64,000 nucleotides of DNA from Arthrobacter sp. M2012083 (lineage in GTDB: Bacteria > Actinomycetota > Actinomycetes > Actinomycetales > Micrococcaceae): assembly GCF_000281065.1 (NCBI RefSeq), contig NZ_AKKK01000025.1, positions 124,001-188,000 on the forward strand, read 5' to 3'. Of the stretch, positions 52,805 to 61,344 are shown in pieces. A model generated the notes under the pieces. That model saw only the letters and a program-made list of their open reading frames with translations. It ran no database searches and had not been told where the DNA came from. Each line of letters starts with the position of its first letter. The stretch's first letter is position 1. Position numbers and translations under genes: made by a program.

Positions 52805-55573
52805 TCAACTCATTGCCGCCGCTAATTCGGAGCGGATGCGGGCTTCCTCTCCGCTTCCCGTGGTCGCGAGCCGCAGAAGGCGGATCCCATGTGCTCGGCA
52901 GATGGCATCTTTGAGGTTATCCCGGACTTGCTGCGCGGGATTGTTTTCGTGGAAAGCGAAGCCGTCAACTTCAATGGCCAGAACCGGCATGTTGGTGACG
53001 CGGTTATAGATAACGAAGTCCAGGCTTGCCCGGTTCTGGACAAAAGAAGCCTGTTGTGATGTAAGCATCGCAGGATCCCGAAGCAAATTCTTCAGCAGGA
53101 CCTGTGGCGCCACGGCTAAGTCGGAAAACGGCGCGTCCTCAAGGACCTCCGACAGGAGAGTCCACATAATATTCTCCGATGTGTACGTGGAGCCACGCCG
53201 GAGCCGGGCGGCCAAGGGGCGCAGGAGTGCTGAGTATTCCCTGTACAGGAGGTCGAAGACGGACAGGACGTTGCTGTCGAAAACACCGTCCTCCGGATTT
53301 TGGTAGCGAATAAAGTGCACCAGGTCCCGAAGGTGTCGGCTTTTCGGCAGCATCTCATTGTTGGTAACAAGCACGAACCGTTTCACTGCGCGGGACACGG
53401 CGACATTGACGAGGTGTGGGTCATCGACGAAGCTGACGCCTTGGTGTCCGCTATTTGTTTCGTCCAGGACTGTGCTCATGATGATCACGTCCTTCTGCCG
53501 CCCTTGGAACTTGTGGACCGTATCGGCGTGGATGCTATTGAGCAGGGCCTCGGCTACTTTATCCACTTGCCGTCGATACGGGGTCACCACGCCAATCTGG
53601 TCGTTCCTGATCCCCGAGCAGAATCGCCCGAGTACCTCCTCGGCAATGACGTCCGCCTCACGCTGATTGGTCCGGCCCCCGCTGTTGTGCTGCCGCATGT
53701 GGTTCCCCTCGGCCGTTCGGACGACCACCAACGGCTGGCCGCCCGACCCGCTGGAGGTGTAGGGGATCAGCCTCCCGCCGTAGAACTTCCTGTTGCAAAA
53801 GTCGATGATCGCCGGATCGCAGCGGTAGTGCTCCCGAAGCATGGTGCGGGGAAGGTCATCGCCGAACTGCTCGATGATTGAGGACAGAATGTTGTGCGTC
53901 TTGTAGTCAACGCTGGTGGACGGGGCTCTCGTGGAGTTTCTTGATGCTCTCTCATCGGCAATGTGTTGAAGCTGCTGAAGGTCTCCGACCACAATGACGT
54001 TCCGGGCGCGGGAGAGTGCCAGTCCGGCCGCGAGTAGGTCAACTTGGGAGGCCTCGTCAATGATCAGGTAATCGAGGAGCTCTCCTGGGGGTACATTACG
54101 TCGCAGGGAGTGGCACGTGCTCAGAATTACCGGGTAGTCAGCGGTGAAGTCCGCAAAGTTCGACTTGTACGTTGCTTCAGAGTGGATCTTCCTTCGCTTA
54201 CGGACGTAGCGGCGGTGAAGAGAGGCTTCCAACGTGTGCCTGGAAGCCAGTCGATGCTCCTTTTCAAGTTGCCCGTAGTCCTCATTTGCCAGCAGCCGCT
54301 CTGCAAGATCGATGCGCTTTTCAAGCTCCTCGATCTTGCTGTCGTAGTAGGCGCCCTGAAGCCGCAGAACGACGTCAGAGTCGTGCGGATCCCCTCGCCC
54401 GAGTGGTCCGTATCGGAGTCGAAGCCTCAGGCTGCGGAAAAGTTTCCGGAGCGGTGCCGCTTCGAGAGGCATGAATGCGGTGTCGGCCAGGAATTCGAGG
54501 ATCCGACCGGATGGACCACGCAGTAGCGGGACGCCTTCCAGCTTGGGCAACTCACGGGTCTCCGCCTGGAGCAGGAAATGGCGCCTCTCGAGTTGATAGG
54601 CGTCGAGCTCTTGCTTCCACATGGCCAGCTGTCTTGCGGTGCCTTGCAGGGTCTGCAGGCGACTGTCGAGTTCGGCCACATAGGCTGCCGGGGGCGCCTC
54701 GCCAGGTGGCCTGCCTACGAATTGATCGACCGCGGCGTTCCTGGCTTCCTGACCTGCGAAGAATTCGGTAATTTTTTCTTTCCGACCGAGGTCCGCCACG
54801 ATGTGTCCGTAGCCTTCCTCGGCAAGTTTGTCCCGGACATTCTCTACGGCGGCGTTGTTGAAAGATACGATCCCAACCTTTTGGCCGGGAGCTGTAACGA
54901 TGTTGGCCACAAGGTTCAGGATCGTTTGGGTCTTGCCCGTGCCTGGTGGACCGTCGATCACCGATATTCGATGGCTGAGTCCTCTGAGGAGAGCCTCGCG
55001 TTGGCTGATGTTTGACGAGAAAGGCAGAATCGGATGTCGTTGAATTTCTTCCGGGGAAATCAAGGGTTGGCGCTGGAGCAGTGCTTCCAGAGCGCTTCCT
55101 GCGGGGACGCGCCTGAAATCCTCGTATTGCCGGCGTAGCGGATCGTCCTCCCTCAGCTTCGAGGCGACGTCACGCCAGTAATCCAGCACAGCCTGGGCTC
55201 TTATTTCTTCCCCTGTCGGCTGGGAGATTGTTATCTCCGTGTCACGACAGGTTTCATATCCGGGTCCTGCGTCACCCGTGTGAAAAACACGCAACCACGT
55301 TCCGTGCGGCGATTCGAAACGGAGGACCTCGGTGACGGCCTCAAACACCTTGGCACGTACCGTTACCGTGTCGCGCGGCTTGAGGAGTATGGGCGCTGGA
55401 TTCCGGAGAACAACGACGTTGTCGGCCGAGTATTTGTAGGTCTTTCCGGAACTGAAGGTGATATGCGTGAAAGCACCGGCGGCACGATACTCCGTCACCT
55501 CCGACGTCTTGTCATCAAGGCCATTCTGGTGACGTTTGCGGACCAGAATCGCCTCGTAACGTGGATTGATCAC
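52805..55573 (-). CDS. SF1 (Upf1/Dna2-like) helicase with C-terminal DUF2726-type nuclease domain
   Basis: 922 residues. A beta-rich N-terminal domain (1-120) is followed by a complete SF1 helicase: Walker A GPPGTGKT 208-215, Walker B DEAS 506-509, motif III GDLQQL 530-535 (usual proline replaced by Leu), motif IV LREHYRCDP 579-587, motif V VHKFQGRQKDVII 686-698, motif VI VNVAVSRAVKR 722-732. A coiled-coil rich insert (about 300-470) splits the first RecA domain. Residues 795-922 match the DUF2726/VSR-like fold: Asp852, Glu868 and Asp870 (IEVDG), Lys888. Such fusions are frequent in antiphage or DNA-processing islands. GTG 55573 follows GGGGGA. Hand-counted GC is 50-58% in three 60-base blocks at 54061-54240 against 68% at 56041-56100. 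Confidence 0.85.
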   Translation of the reverse strand: MINPRYEAILVRKRHQNGLDDKTSEVTEYRAAGAFTHITFSSGKTYKYSADNVVVLRNPAPILLKPRDTVTVRAKVFEAVTEVLRFESPHGTWLRVFHTGDAGPGYETCRDTEITISQPTGEEIRAQAVLDYWRDVASKLREDDPLRRQYEDFRRVPAGSALEALLQRQPLISPEEIQRHPILPFSSNISQREALLRGLSHRISVIDGPPGTGKTQTILNLVANIVTAPGQKVGIVSFNNAAVENVRDKLAEEGYGHIVADLGRKEKITEFFAGQEARNAAVDQFVGRPPGEAPPAAYVAELDSRLQTLQGTARQLAMWKQELDAYQLERRHFLLQAETRELPKLEGVPLLRGPSGRILEFLADTAFMPLEAAPLRKLFRSLRLRLRYGPLGRGDPHDSDVVLRLQGAYYDSKIEELEKRIDLAERLLANEDYGQLEKEHRLASRHTLEASLHRRYVRKRRKIHSEATYKSNFADFTADYPVILSTCHSLRRNVPPGELLDYLIIDEASQVDLLAAGLALSRARNVIVVGDLQQLQHIADERASRNSTRAPSTSVDYKTHNILSSIIEQFGDDLPRTMLREHYRCDPAIIDFCNRKFYGGRLIPYTSSGSGGQPLVVVRTAEGNHMRQHNSGGRTNQREADVIAEEVLGRFCSGIRNDQIGVVTPYRRQVDKVAEALLNSIHADTVHKFQGRQKDVIIMSTVLDETNSGHQGVSFVDDPHLVNVAVSRAVKRFVLVTNNEMLPKSRHLRDLVHFIRYQNPEDGVFDSNVLSVFDLLYREYSALLRPLAARLRRGSTYTSENIMWTLLSEVLEDAPFSDLAVAPQVLLKNLLRDPAMLTSQQASFVQNRASLDFVIYNRVTNMPVLAIEVDGFAFHENNPAQQVRDNLKDAICRAHGIRLLRLATTGSGEEARIRSELAAAMS

Positions 55574-55593
55574 TGTAATTCCCCCAAATTCAT

Positions 55594-55607
55594 GTGCAGC
55601 GTTGCAC
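55594..55607. promoter_or_regulatory. GTGCA-N4-TGCAC inverted repeat upstream of the helicase gene
   Basis: A perfect five-base inverted repeat 21 bases upstream of the helicase start, a possible operator or leader hairpin. Nothing else recognisable is in this part of the intergenic region. Confidence 0.3.
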
Positions 55608-55699
55608 TACCGACGTTACAGAATTGTCCGCTGAGACCAGATGGTTCGGGGTCCGGAAGGACAACTCAAGCGTTGCGGAGACTGGACGGCGTACGGTAT

Positions 55700-55715
55700 G
55701 TTACTGATCAGTAAC
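55700..55715. promoter_or_regulatory. Perfect 16-bp palindrome, candidate TetR-family operator
   Basis: GTTACTGATCAGTAAC is its own reverse complement. It lies 107 bases upstream of the acyl-CoA dehydrogenase ATG; a second partial half (GGTAAC at 55728-55733) follows. TTACT...AGTAA palindromes are common TetR operators at acyl-CoA metabolism genes. No TetR gene is in the window. Confidence 0.5.
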
Positions 55716-55822
55716 TTACTACTCGCCGGTAACTTGGCTGCCCTGCCATCCCTCTACCGTGGGTCAGCGCAATCAGTCCGGACCTGACGTGGTCGCAGGT
55801 GACCACCCTTGAAGGAGCGAAT

Positions 55823-57013
55823 ATGTCCAACGCTGCATTCGATGCCACCAACCTTCCGTATGCCGACGGGGATTTTTACGCCTTTGAGCAGATGCTGACA
55901 GAAAAAGAGCAGGATCGACTGGCGGAGGTCCGCGAATTTCTCATCCGTGAGGTCAAACCCATCGCGGCGGACTGCTGGAACCTGGGCGAGTTCCCCATGG
56001 ACCTCATTCCCAAGCTCGGTGAACTGGACCTTGTCAGCCCCGTCCGCCGCCAGGGGTACTCCAACCTGTTCGCGGGTATGCTCCACGCGGAAGTGACCCG
56101 TGCGGATGCTTCGATTGCAACCTTTATGGGTGTCCATGACGGCCTCTTCACAGGCTCCATCGAGGCCCTCGCGTCGCAGGAACAGAAGGATGCCTGGTTG
56201 CCGGACATCTACTCGCTGAAGAAGATTGGCGCCTTCGGGCTGACCGAGCCATTGGGCGGCTCGGATGTCGCTGGCGGAACGCGCACCACAGCGAGGCGCG
56301 ACGGCGACAACTGGATCCTCAACGGCGCCAAGCGCTGGATCGGCAACGCCACTTTCTCCGATTGGGTGGTCATCTACGCCAAGGACGTGGCAGACAACCA
56401 GGTCAAGGCATTTCTGGTGGACACGTCGCTGCCCGGCTACTCGGCCACCAAGATTGAAAACAAGATCTCCCTGCGTACGGTGCAGAATGCGGACATCGTT
56501 CTTGACAATGTGGTGGTTCCGGACTTCTTCAAGCTTGCCAACGGCAACAGCTTCCGCGACACAAACAAAGTCCTCAAAGTAACCCGCCTGGCGGTCGCGT
56601 GGCAGGCCGTGGGGCTGCAGATGGCTGCCTTCGATGTTGCGCGCAGCTACGCCGTGGAGCGTCAGCAGTTCGGACGTCCACTGGCAGCGTTCCAATTGGT
56701 GCAAAACCAGCTGGTGCAGATCCTCGGGAACACCGTTGCCTCGATGGGCATGATGGTTCGCCTGGCCCAACTCGAAGACGCCGGTGTGGCCAAGGATGAG
56801 CAGTCGGCTCTGGCCAAGGCCTTCACGACGGCACGCATGCGCGAAAGCGTTGCCCTGGGACGCAGCATCCTGGGTGGAAACGGCATTGTCACGGACTATG
56901 GCATGGCCAAGATCTTCTCGGATGCGGAGGCCATTTACTCTTACGAGGGCACGCACGAGATCAACACCCTGGTGACAGGCCGTGCCATCACGGGAGTGTC
57001 GGCCATCGTCTAG
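55823..57013 (+). CDS. Acyl-CoA dehydrogenase
   Basis: 396 residues, FAD enzyme making the alpha-beta double bond in acyl-CoA. FGLTEPLGGSDVAGG near 143 and WIGNATFSDWVVIYA near 177 line the FAD site; the catalytic base is Glu375 in YEGTHEIN, the placement used by glutaryl-CoA dehydrogenase-like members. The Arg that glutaryl-CoA dehydrogenase uses for decarboxylation has no counterpart I can see near residue 96, so a different acyl chain is likely. ATG 55823 follows GAAGGAG; the extension to 55799 lacks a site. Confidence 0.9.
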   Translation: MSNAAFDATNLPYADGDFYAFEQMLTEKEQDRLAEVREFLIREVKPIAADCWNLGEFPMDLIPKLGELDLVSPVRRQGYSNLFAGMLHAEVTRADASIATFMGVHDGLFTGSIEALASQEQKDAWLPDIYSLKKIGAFGLTEPLGGSDVAGGTRTTARRDGDNWILNGAKRWIGNATFSDWVVIYAKDVADNQVKAFLVDTSLPGYSATKIENKISLRTVQNADIVLDNVVVPDFFKLANGNSFRDTNKVLKVTRLAVAWQAVGLQMAAFDVARSYAVERQQFGRPLAAFQLVQNQLVQILGNTVASMGMMVRLAQLEDAGVAKDEQSALAKAFTTARMRESVALGRSILGGNGIVTDYGMAKIFSDAEAIYSYEGTHEINTLVTGRAITGVSAIV

Positions 57014-57072
57014 GACGGCCGCCGGCGTCGTGGGGGAGATGCGGCGGGGACGTGGGTGTTGTTGCTGGCAAC

Positions 57073-57588
57073 TCACTTGAGCGGCAGCAGTACGGATGGC
57101 CGTATGTCCGACACGAAGCCCAATGGATTGACGTAGTCCTCGCCGCGCCGCACGCCCCAATGAAGGCAGGTGGCGCTGCTGCAGTGGCCAGGTTCCAGGG
57201 TGCCGATGAACTGCCCCTTGCGGACGGCGTCTCCGCTTTTGAGTTCGCTGGCCACGGGTTCGAAGCTGCTCTTGAGGCTGTTGCCATGATCGATGGTCAG
57301 TACCGGACGATCAACCACGACGCCGACAAAGGTCACCACGCCGTCAGACGGCGCGGTGACCGTGGCGCCGTCGGGAGTTGGTCCCAGGTCCACGCCGCGA
57401 TGCCCGCTGAGCCACGGTTTGTCAGGTGGGTCGAACGTCCGCAGGACGGAAGGCTTGGGGGAGAGTGGCCAACTCCACTGCGCCTGTCCCGACTGGGTAA
57501 TCGTGGGATCCGGCGTGGCTGCGCTTGTGTTGCCAACAACGATGGCGGAGGCGGCGAGCATGGTCAATAGGAGTTTGAAAACGGTCAT
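57073..57588 (-). CDS. Secreted M23-family peptidase
   Basis: 171 residues. Signal peptide (1-23, cut near TSAA), then a LytM/M23 domain with zinc ligands His63 and Asp67 in SGHRGVDLGP and His143 in CLHWGV. The first His of the usual HxH is Cys141, a variant seen in actinobacterial members, so activity needs testing. It would cut peptidoglycan peptides or serve as a LytM-type activator. ATG 57588 has GGAAGG nine bases upstream; the frame runs to 57693 but without a signal. Confidence 0.85.
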   Translation of the reverse strand: MTVFKLLLTMLAASAIVVGNTSAATPDPTITQSGQAQWSWPLSPKPSVLRTFDPPDKPWLSGHRGVDLGPTPDGATVTAPSDGVVTFVGVVVDRPVLTIDHGNSLKSSFEPVASELKSGDAVRKGQFIGTLEPGHCSSATCLHWGVRRGEDYVNPLGFVSDIRPSVLLPLK

Positions 57589-57995
57589 GGAGCCAGCCTT
57601 CCGGGGCAACCCCTGCGACGCGATGCGTTGACTGCCGTATGTGGACAACGGGTGGTTTTCCGCGGTCAAATCGGTGGGGTCGCTGTAGTACACTTGGTGG
57701 AGCAGTTTGCTGTGCCCTCAAGCTTGTTCAGGAGCATGTCTCATTCAGATATGTGAGGGTCCCAGGCTGACTACGCGTATCCAGCCCTCCACCAGCTAAG
57801 CCACATGGCTTTATGCTGCGGAGGATTGCGCCTCTTGCGGTCCGGCCGAGCTCAGGCTCCGTGCCGGATGAGAAGTGCAATGGATGCCAGGAGCCACGCC
57901 CAACCGGGCAAAGGCTAAACAACCGTCAACTATTGGCAGGGTAAGAGCAGCCCCATGGGCTCTCTCATGAATGACCTGCCGGAAGGAGCGTCGGC
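57589..57995. other. Long intergenic region with the rpsB leader
   Basis: 407 bases between divergent M23 peptidase and rpsB genes. No convincing gene; short frames such as the minus-strand one at 57728-57922 look random. It must carry promoters for both sides. GAGC and GGGCTC words around 57946-57966 could form a small hairpin about 30 bases before rpsB, and the strong GGAAGGAG (57981) is the rpsB ribosome binding site. Confidence 0.5.
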
Positions 57996-58868
57996 ATGCC
58001 CGTCGTAACTATGCGCCAGCTGCTTGACAGCGGCGTCCACTTTGGACACCAGACCCGTCGTTGGAACCCGAAGATGAAGCGCTTCATCTTCACGGAGCGC
58101 AACGGCATCTACATCATTGACCTCCAGCAGTCGCTGTCCTACATCGACCGCGCCTACGAGTTCGTCAAGGCTACTGTCGCCCACGGCGGCACCGTCCTGT
58201 TCGTTGGCACCAAGAAGCAGGCTCAGGAAGCAATTGCCGAGCAGGCTACCCGCGTTGGCCAGCCGTACGTCAACCAGCGTTGGTTGGGCGGTATGCTCAC
58301 CAACTTCCAGACCGTCGCCAAGCGTATCCAGCGCATGAAGGAACTCGAAGAGATCAACTTCGACGACGTCGCTGGCTCGGCATACACCAAGAAGGAGCTC
58401 CTGCTCCTCAAACGTGAACTCACCAAGCTTGAGTCCAACCTCGGTGGTATCCGCAACCTGACCAAGGCTCCCTCGGTTCTCTGGGTTGTTGACACCAAGA
58501 AGGAACACCTTGCTGTTGACGAAGCCAAGAAGCTGAACATCCCGGTTGTTGCCATCTTGGACACCAACTGCGACCCCGACGAAGTTGACTTCCCGATCCC
58601 GGGTAACGACGACGCCATCCGCTCCGTCAACCTGCTCACCCGCGTTGTTGCCGACGCCGTGGCTGAGGGCCTCATCGCCCGCAACCAGCGTGCAACGGGC
58701 ACCACCGAAGCTCCGGAAGAGCCCCTGGCTGAGTGGGAGCGCGAGCTCCTCGAAGGCAGCAAGGCCGAAGAAGCAGCGGCAACCGAGGCACCGGCAGCAG
58801 AAGCTCCCGCAGCTGAGGCTCCCGAAGCAACTGAAGCTGCAGCCGGCGAAGCCGAAGCAGCCAAGTAA
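57996..58868 (+). CDS. rpsB: 30S ribosomal protein S2
   Basis: 290 residues. Starts [27 protein letters not shown], the S2 signature, with the second signature near 190 ([24 protein letters not shown]). S2 joins late on the 30S head/body hinge. The last 40 residues form an Ala/Glu/Pro-rich acidic tail longer than in E. coli, common in actinobacteria. GGAAGGAG precedes ATG. tsf follows after a hairpin. Confidence 0.98.
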   Translation: MPVVTMRQLLDSGVHFGHQTRRWNPKMKRFIFTERNGIYIIDLQQSLSYIDRAYEFVKATVAHGGTVLFVGTKKQAQEAIAEQATRVGQPYVNQRWLGGMLTNFQTVAKRIQRMKELEEINFDDVAGSAYTKKELLLLKRELTKLESNLGGIRNLTKAPSVLWVVDTKKEHLAVDEAKKLNIPVVAILDTNCDPDEVDFPIPGNDDAIRSVNLLTRVVADAVAEGLIARNQRATGTTEAPEEPLAEWERELLEGSKAEEAAATEAPAAEAPAAEAPEATEAAAGEAEAAK

Positions 58869-58908
58869 ATCTGGACCTTCCCTGATGCTGGACACAGCGT
58901 CGGGGGCA

Positions 58909-58953
58909 ACTGACAGGATGGCGGCTCACGCGGTGGGCTGCCGTCCTGTCAGT
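58909..58953 (+). terminator. Hairpin between rpsB and tsf (partial terminator or attenuator)
   Basis: ACTGACAGGA (58909-58918) pairs perfectly with TCCTGTCAGT (58944-58953), and pairing continues inward with wobbles. No T-run follows, so it may reduce rather than stop transcription into tsf, or protect the rpsB mRNA end. Confidence 0.6.
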
Positions 58954-58989
58954 CCGTAAACACACAAATTTCTAGACAGAGGGGTTCAC

Positions 58990-59826
58990 ATGGCGAACTA
59001 CACTGCTGCTGACATCAAGGCCCTGCGCGAGCGCACCGGCGCCGGCATGATGGACGTCAAGAAGGCTCTTGACGAAGCCAACGGTGACGCTGAGAAGGCC
59101 ATCGAGATCATCCGCATCAAGGGCCTCAAGGGTGCTACCAAGCGCGAAGGCCGTTCCACTGCTGAAGGCCTGGTTGCTGCCAAGGTCAACGGTGGCGTCG
59201 GCGTAATGATCGAAGTCAACTGCGAGACTGACTTTGTCGCCAAGGCTGACAAGTTCATCCAGCTGGCCGACAAGGTCCTCAACGTTGCAGTCGAGTCCGG
59301 CGCAGCCGACCTCGAGACCCTGCTGGCCACCGAGGTCGACGGCAAGCCGTTGTCCGAGGTTGTTGTCGAAGAAGGCGCAGTCCTCGGCGAGAAGGTTGTT
59401 GTCCGCCGTATCTCCCGCGTTGAGGGCACCACGGTTGACGCTTACCTGCACAAGACGTCCAAGGACCTCCCGGCCCAGGTCGGCGTCCTGTTCGCTGTCG
59501 ACGGTGAAGGCGAAGCCGCTGCCACCGCCGCGCACGACATCGCTGTCCACGTTGCAGCCATGGCTCCGAACTACCTGACCCGCGAGGATGTACCGGCCGA
59601 ACTGGTCGAGTCCGAGCGCCGCATCGCGGAAGAGACTGCAAAGGCTGAAGGCAAGCCCGAAGCTGCTCTTTCCAAGATCGTGGAAGGCCGCGTGACGGGC
59701 TTCTACAAGGGTGAAGTTCTGGTTGACCAGGCATTCGCCAAGGACTCCAAGAAGACTGTTGCACAGGTCCTCGAAGAAGCCGGCGTCAAGGCAACCGCAG
59801 TAACCCGTTTCCGCGTCGGAAACTAG
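58990..59826 (+). CDS. tsf: Elongation factor Ts
   Basis: 278 residues, nucleotide exchange factor for EF-Tu. UBA-like start MANYTAADIKALRERTGAGMMDVKKAL and second signature IEVNCETDFVAK near 77, which inserts into EF-Tu. AGAGGGG precedes the ATG. Followed by a strong terminator. Confidence 0.98.
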   Translation: MANYTAADIKALRERTGAGMMDVKKALDEANGDAEKAIEIIRIKGLKGATKREGRSTAEGLVAAKVNGGVGVMIEVNCETDFVAKADKFIQLADKVLNVAVESGAADLETLLATEVDGKPLSEVVVEEGAVLGEKVVVRRISRVEGTTVDAYLHKTSKDLPAQVGVLFAVDGEGEAAATAAHDIAVHVAAMAPNYLTREDVPAELVESERRIAEETAKAEGKPEAALSKIVEGRVTGFYKGEVLVDQAFAKDSKKTVAQVLEEAGVKATAVTRFRVGN

Positions 59827-59835
59827 TAATTCATG

Positions 59836-59870
59836 AAAAGGGGTGGTCACTTCGGTGGCCGCCCCTTTTT
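59836..59870 (+). terminator. Rho-independent terminator after tsf
   Basis: AAAAGGGG.GGTCAC, TTCG loop, GTGGCC.CCCCTTTTT; a textbook terminator nine bases after the stop, separating rpsB-tsf from pyrH. Confidence 0.93.
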
Positions 59871-59947
59871 CATGCACCCGTCCGGGTAGTACCTGCGCGG
59901 ACCCACAGCACGATAATCTAGCCAGAGTCCACCAACGGGAAGGCACC

Positions 59948-60685
59948 ATGGAAACCGTCAACACTGCTATCCAGCCCGAGAAGACCCGCCGACGTGTACT
60001 TCTGAAACTTTCCGGCGAGGTAATCGGCGGAGGCAAGCTCGGCGTCGATCCTGAGACCGTACGCGCCATCGCCAAGCAAATCGCGGCAGCTGTCACCGAG
60101 GTAGAAGTGGCAATTGTTGTCGGCGGCGGTAATTTCTTCCGCGGCGCCGAACTGTCGCAAAGCGGTATGGACCGCTCCCGCGCCGATTACATGGGCATGC
60201 TGGGCACTGTGATGAACTGCCTGGCCCTGCAGGACTTCCTGGAGCAGGCGGGTGTAGAGACCAGGGTCCAGAGCGCCATCACCATGGGCCAGGTCGCTGA
60301 GGCTTACATTCCCCGCCGCGCCATCCGGCACATGGAAAAGGGCCGAGTGGTCATTTTCGGCGCAGGTGCCGGTTTGCCCTACTTCTCCACTGACACAGTT
60401 GCGGCGCAGCGGGCCCTTGAAGTGCACGCGGACGTGGTCCTCATGGCCAAGAGCGGTGTGGACGGCGTCTACACCGCTGATCCCAAGAAGGACCCCACCG
60501 CCGAGAAGTTGGATGTCCTCAGCTACGATGACGCCTTGCGCCGTGACATCCGGGTCATGGACCAGACGGCAATGACCATGTGCAAGGACAACAGTCTTTC
60601 CATGGTGGTCTTCGGCATGGAGGGTGAGGGCAACGTTACCCGCGCCATCCTGGGCGAAACGCTGGGAACCCTGGTTACTCCCTAG
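59948..60685 (+). CDS. pyrH: UMP kinase
   Basis: 245 residues, amino-acid-kinase fold, UMP to [16 protein letters not shown] near 22, [13 protein letters not shown] near 55, and the NMP site GTGAG-like [14 protein letters not shown] near 135. ATG 59948 follows GGGAAGG; a frame extends back to 59843 across the terminator and is not used. A -10-like GATAAT at 59912 may drive it. Confidence 0.97.
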   Translation: METVNTAIQPEKTRRRVLLKLSGEVIGGGKLGVDPETVRAIAKQIAAAVTEVEVAIVVGGGNFFRGAELSQSGMDRSRADYMGMLGTVMNCLALQDFLEQAGVETRVQSAITMGQVAEAYIPRRAIRHMEKGRVVIFGAGAGLPYFSTDTVAAQRALEVHADVVLMAKSGVDGVYTADPKKDPTAEKLDVLSYDDALRRDIRVMDQTAMTMCKDNSLSMVVFGMEGEGNVTRAILGETLGTLVTP

Positions 60686-60786
60686 CAAGGGCTAGGATAT
60701 TTCTAGGACCGTCCGCCCCTGGTGGCGGATCTTTACTGTGCATTGCCGCCTGCAGTTGGGCAGCAACTATTTCTGAGGAGAAACCC

Positions 60787-61344
60787 GTGATCGAAGAGAC
60801 CTTGCTCGAAGCCGGCGAGAAGATGGATAAGGCGGTGGAGGTAGCCAAGGACGATTTCGCCTCGATCCGCACTGGCCGGGCCAACCCCGCCCTCTACAAC
60901 AAGGTGATCGTCGAGTACTACGGCACGCCCACTCCGCTTCAGCAGCTTGCCTCCTTCGGTGTGCCGGATGCCCGGACCATCCTGATCACCCCTTACGACA
61001 AGACCGCGTTGCGCGACATTGAGAAGGCACTGAGCGACTCTGAGGTTGGCGCCAACCCTTCCAACGACGGCAACGTCATCCGCGTCACCATCCCGGAGCT
61101 CACCAAGGAGCGCCGCAAGGAGTACGTGAAGATCGTCAAGGGCAAGGGTGAGGACGCGAAGGTATCCATCCGAAGCATCCGCCGGAAGGCAAAGGACTCC
61201 CTGGACAAGCTCGTCAAAGACGGCGAAGCCGGAGAGGACGAGGGTGCACGCGCTGAGAAGGAACTCGATGCCCTGACCAAGCAGCACGTGGACAGCATCG
61301 ACGAACTGCTCAAGCGCAAGGAAGCCGAGCTGCTCGAGGTCTGA
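60787..61344 (+). CDS. frr: Ribosome recycling factor
   Basis: 185 residues, splits post-termination ribosomes with [16 protein letters not shown] near 31 and [15 protein letters not shown] near 99 are diagnostic. GTG 60787 follows GAGGAG. TAGGAT at 60693-60698 could be its own promoter. Its TGA overlaps the cdsA ATG (TGATG). Confidence 0.97.
   Translation: MIEETLLEAGEKMDKAVEVAKDDFASIRTGRANPALYNKVIVEYYGTPTPLQQLASFGVPDARTILITPYDKTALRDIEKALSDSEVGANPSNDGNVIRVTIPELTKERRKEYVKIVKGKGEDAKVSIRSIRRKAKDSLDKLVKDGEAGEDEGARAEKELDALTKQHVDSIDELLKRKEAELLEV

Noticed and set aside
52665..55573. An integrated element with att sites at the tRNA
   Set aside because: No integrase, and I found no second copy of the tRNA 3' end downstream; only the helicase gene is unusual.
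55823..57013. Assignment as glutaryl-CoA dehydrogenase (decarboxylating)
   Set aside because: Overall pattern and catalytic Glu position fit that branch, but the arginine needed for decarboxylation is not visible, so I kept the general name.
57728..57922. Small minus-strand ORF in the rpsB upstream region
   Set aside because: No ribosome binding site, no recognisable domain, Ser/Leu-rich random-looking sequence.
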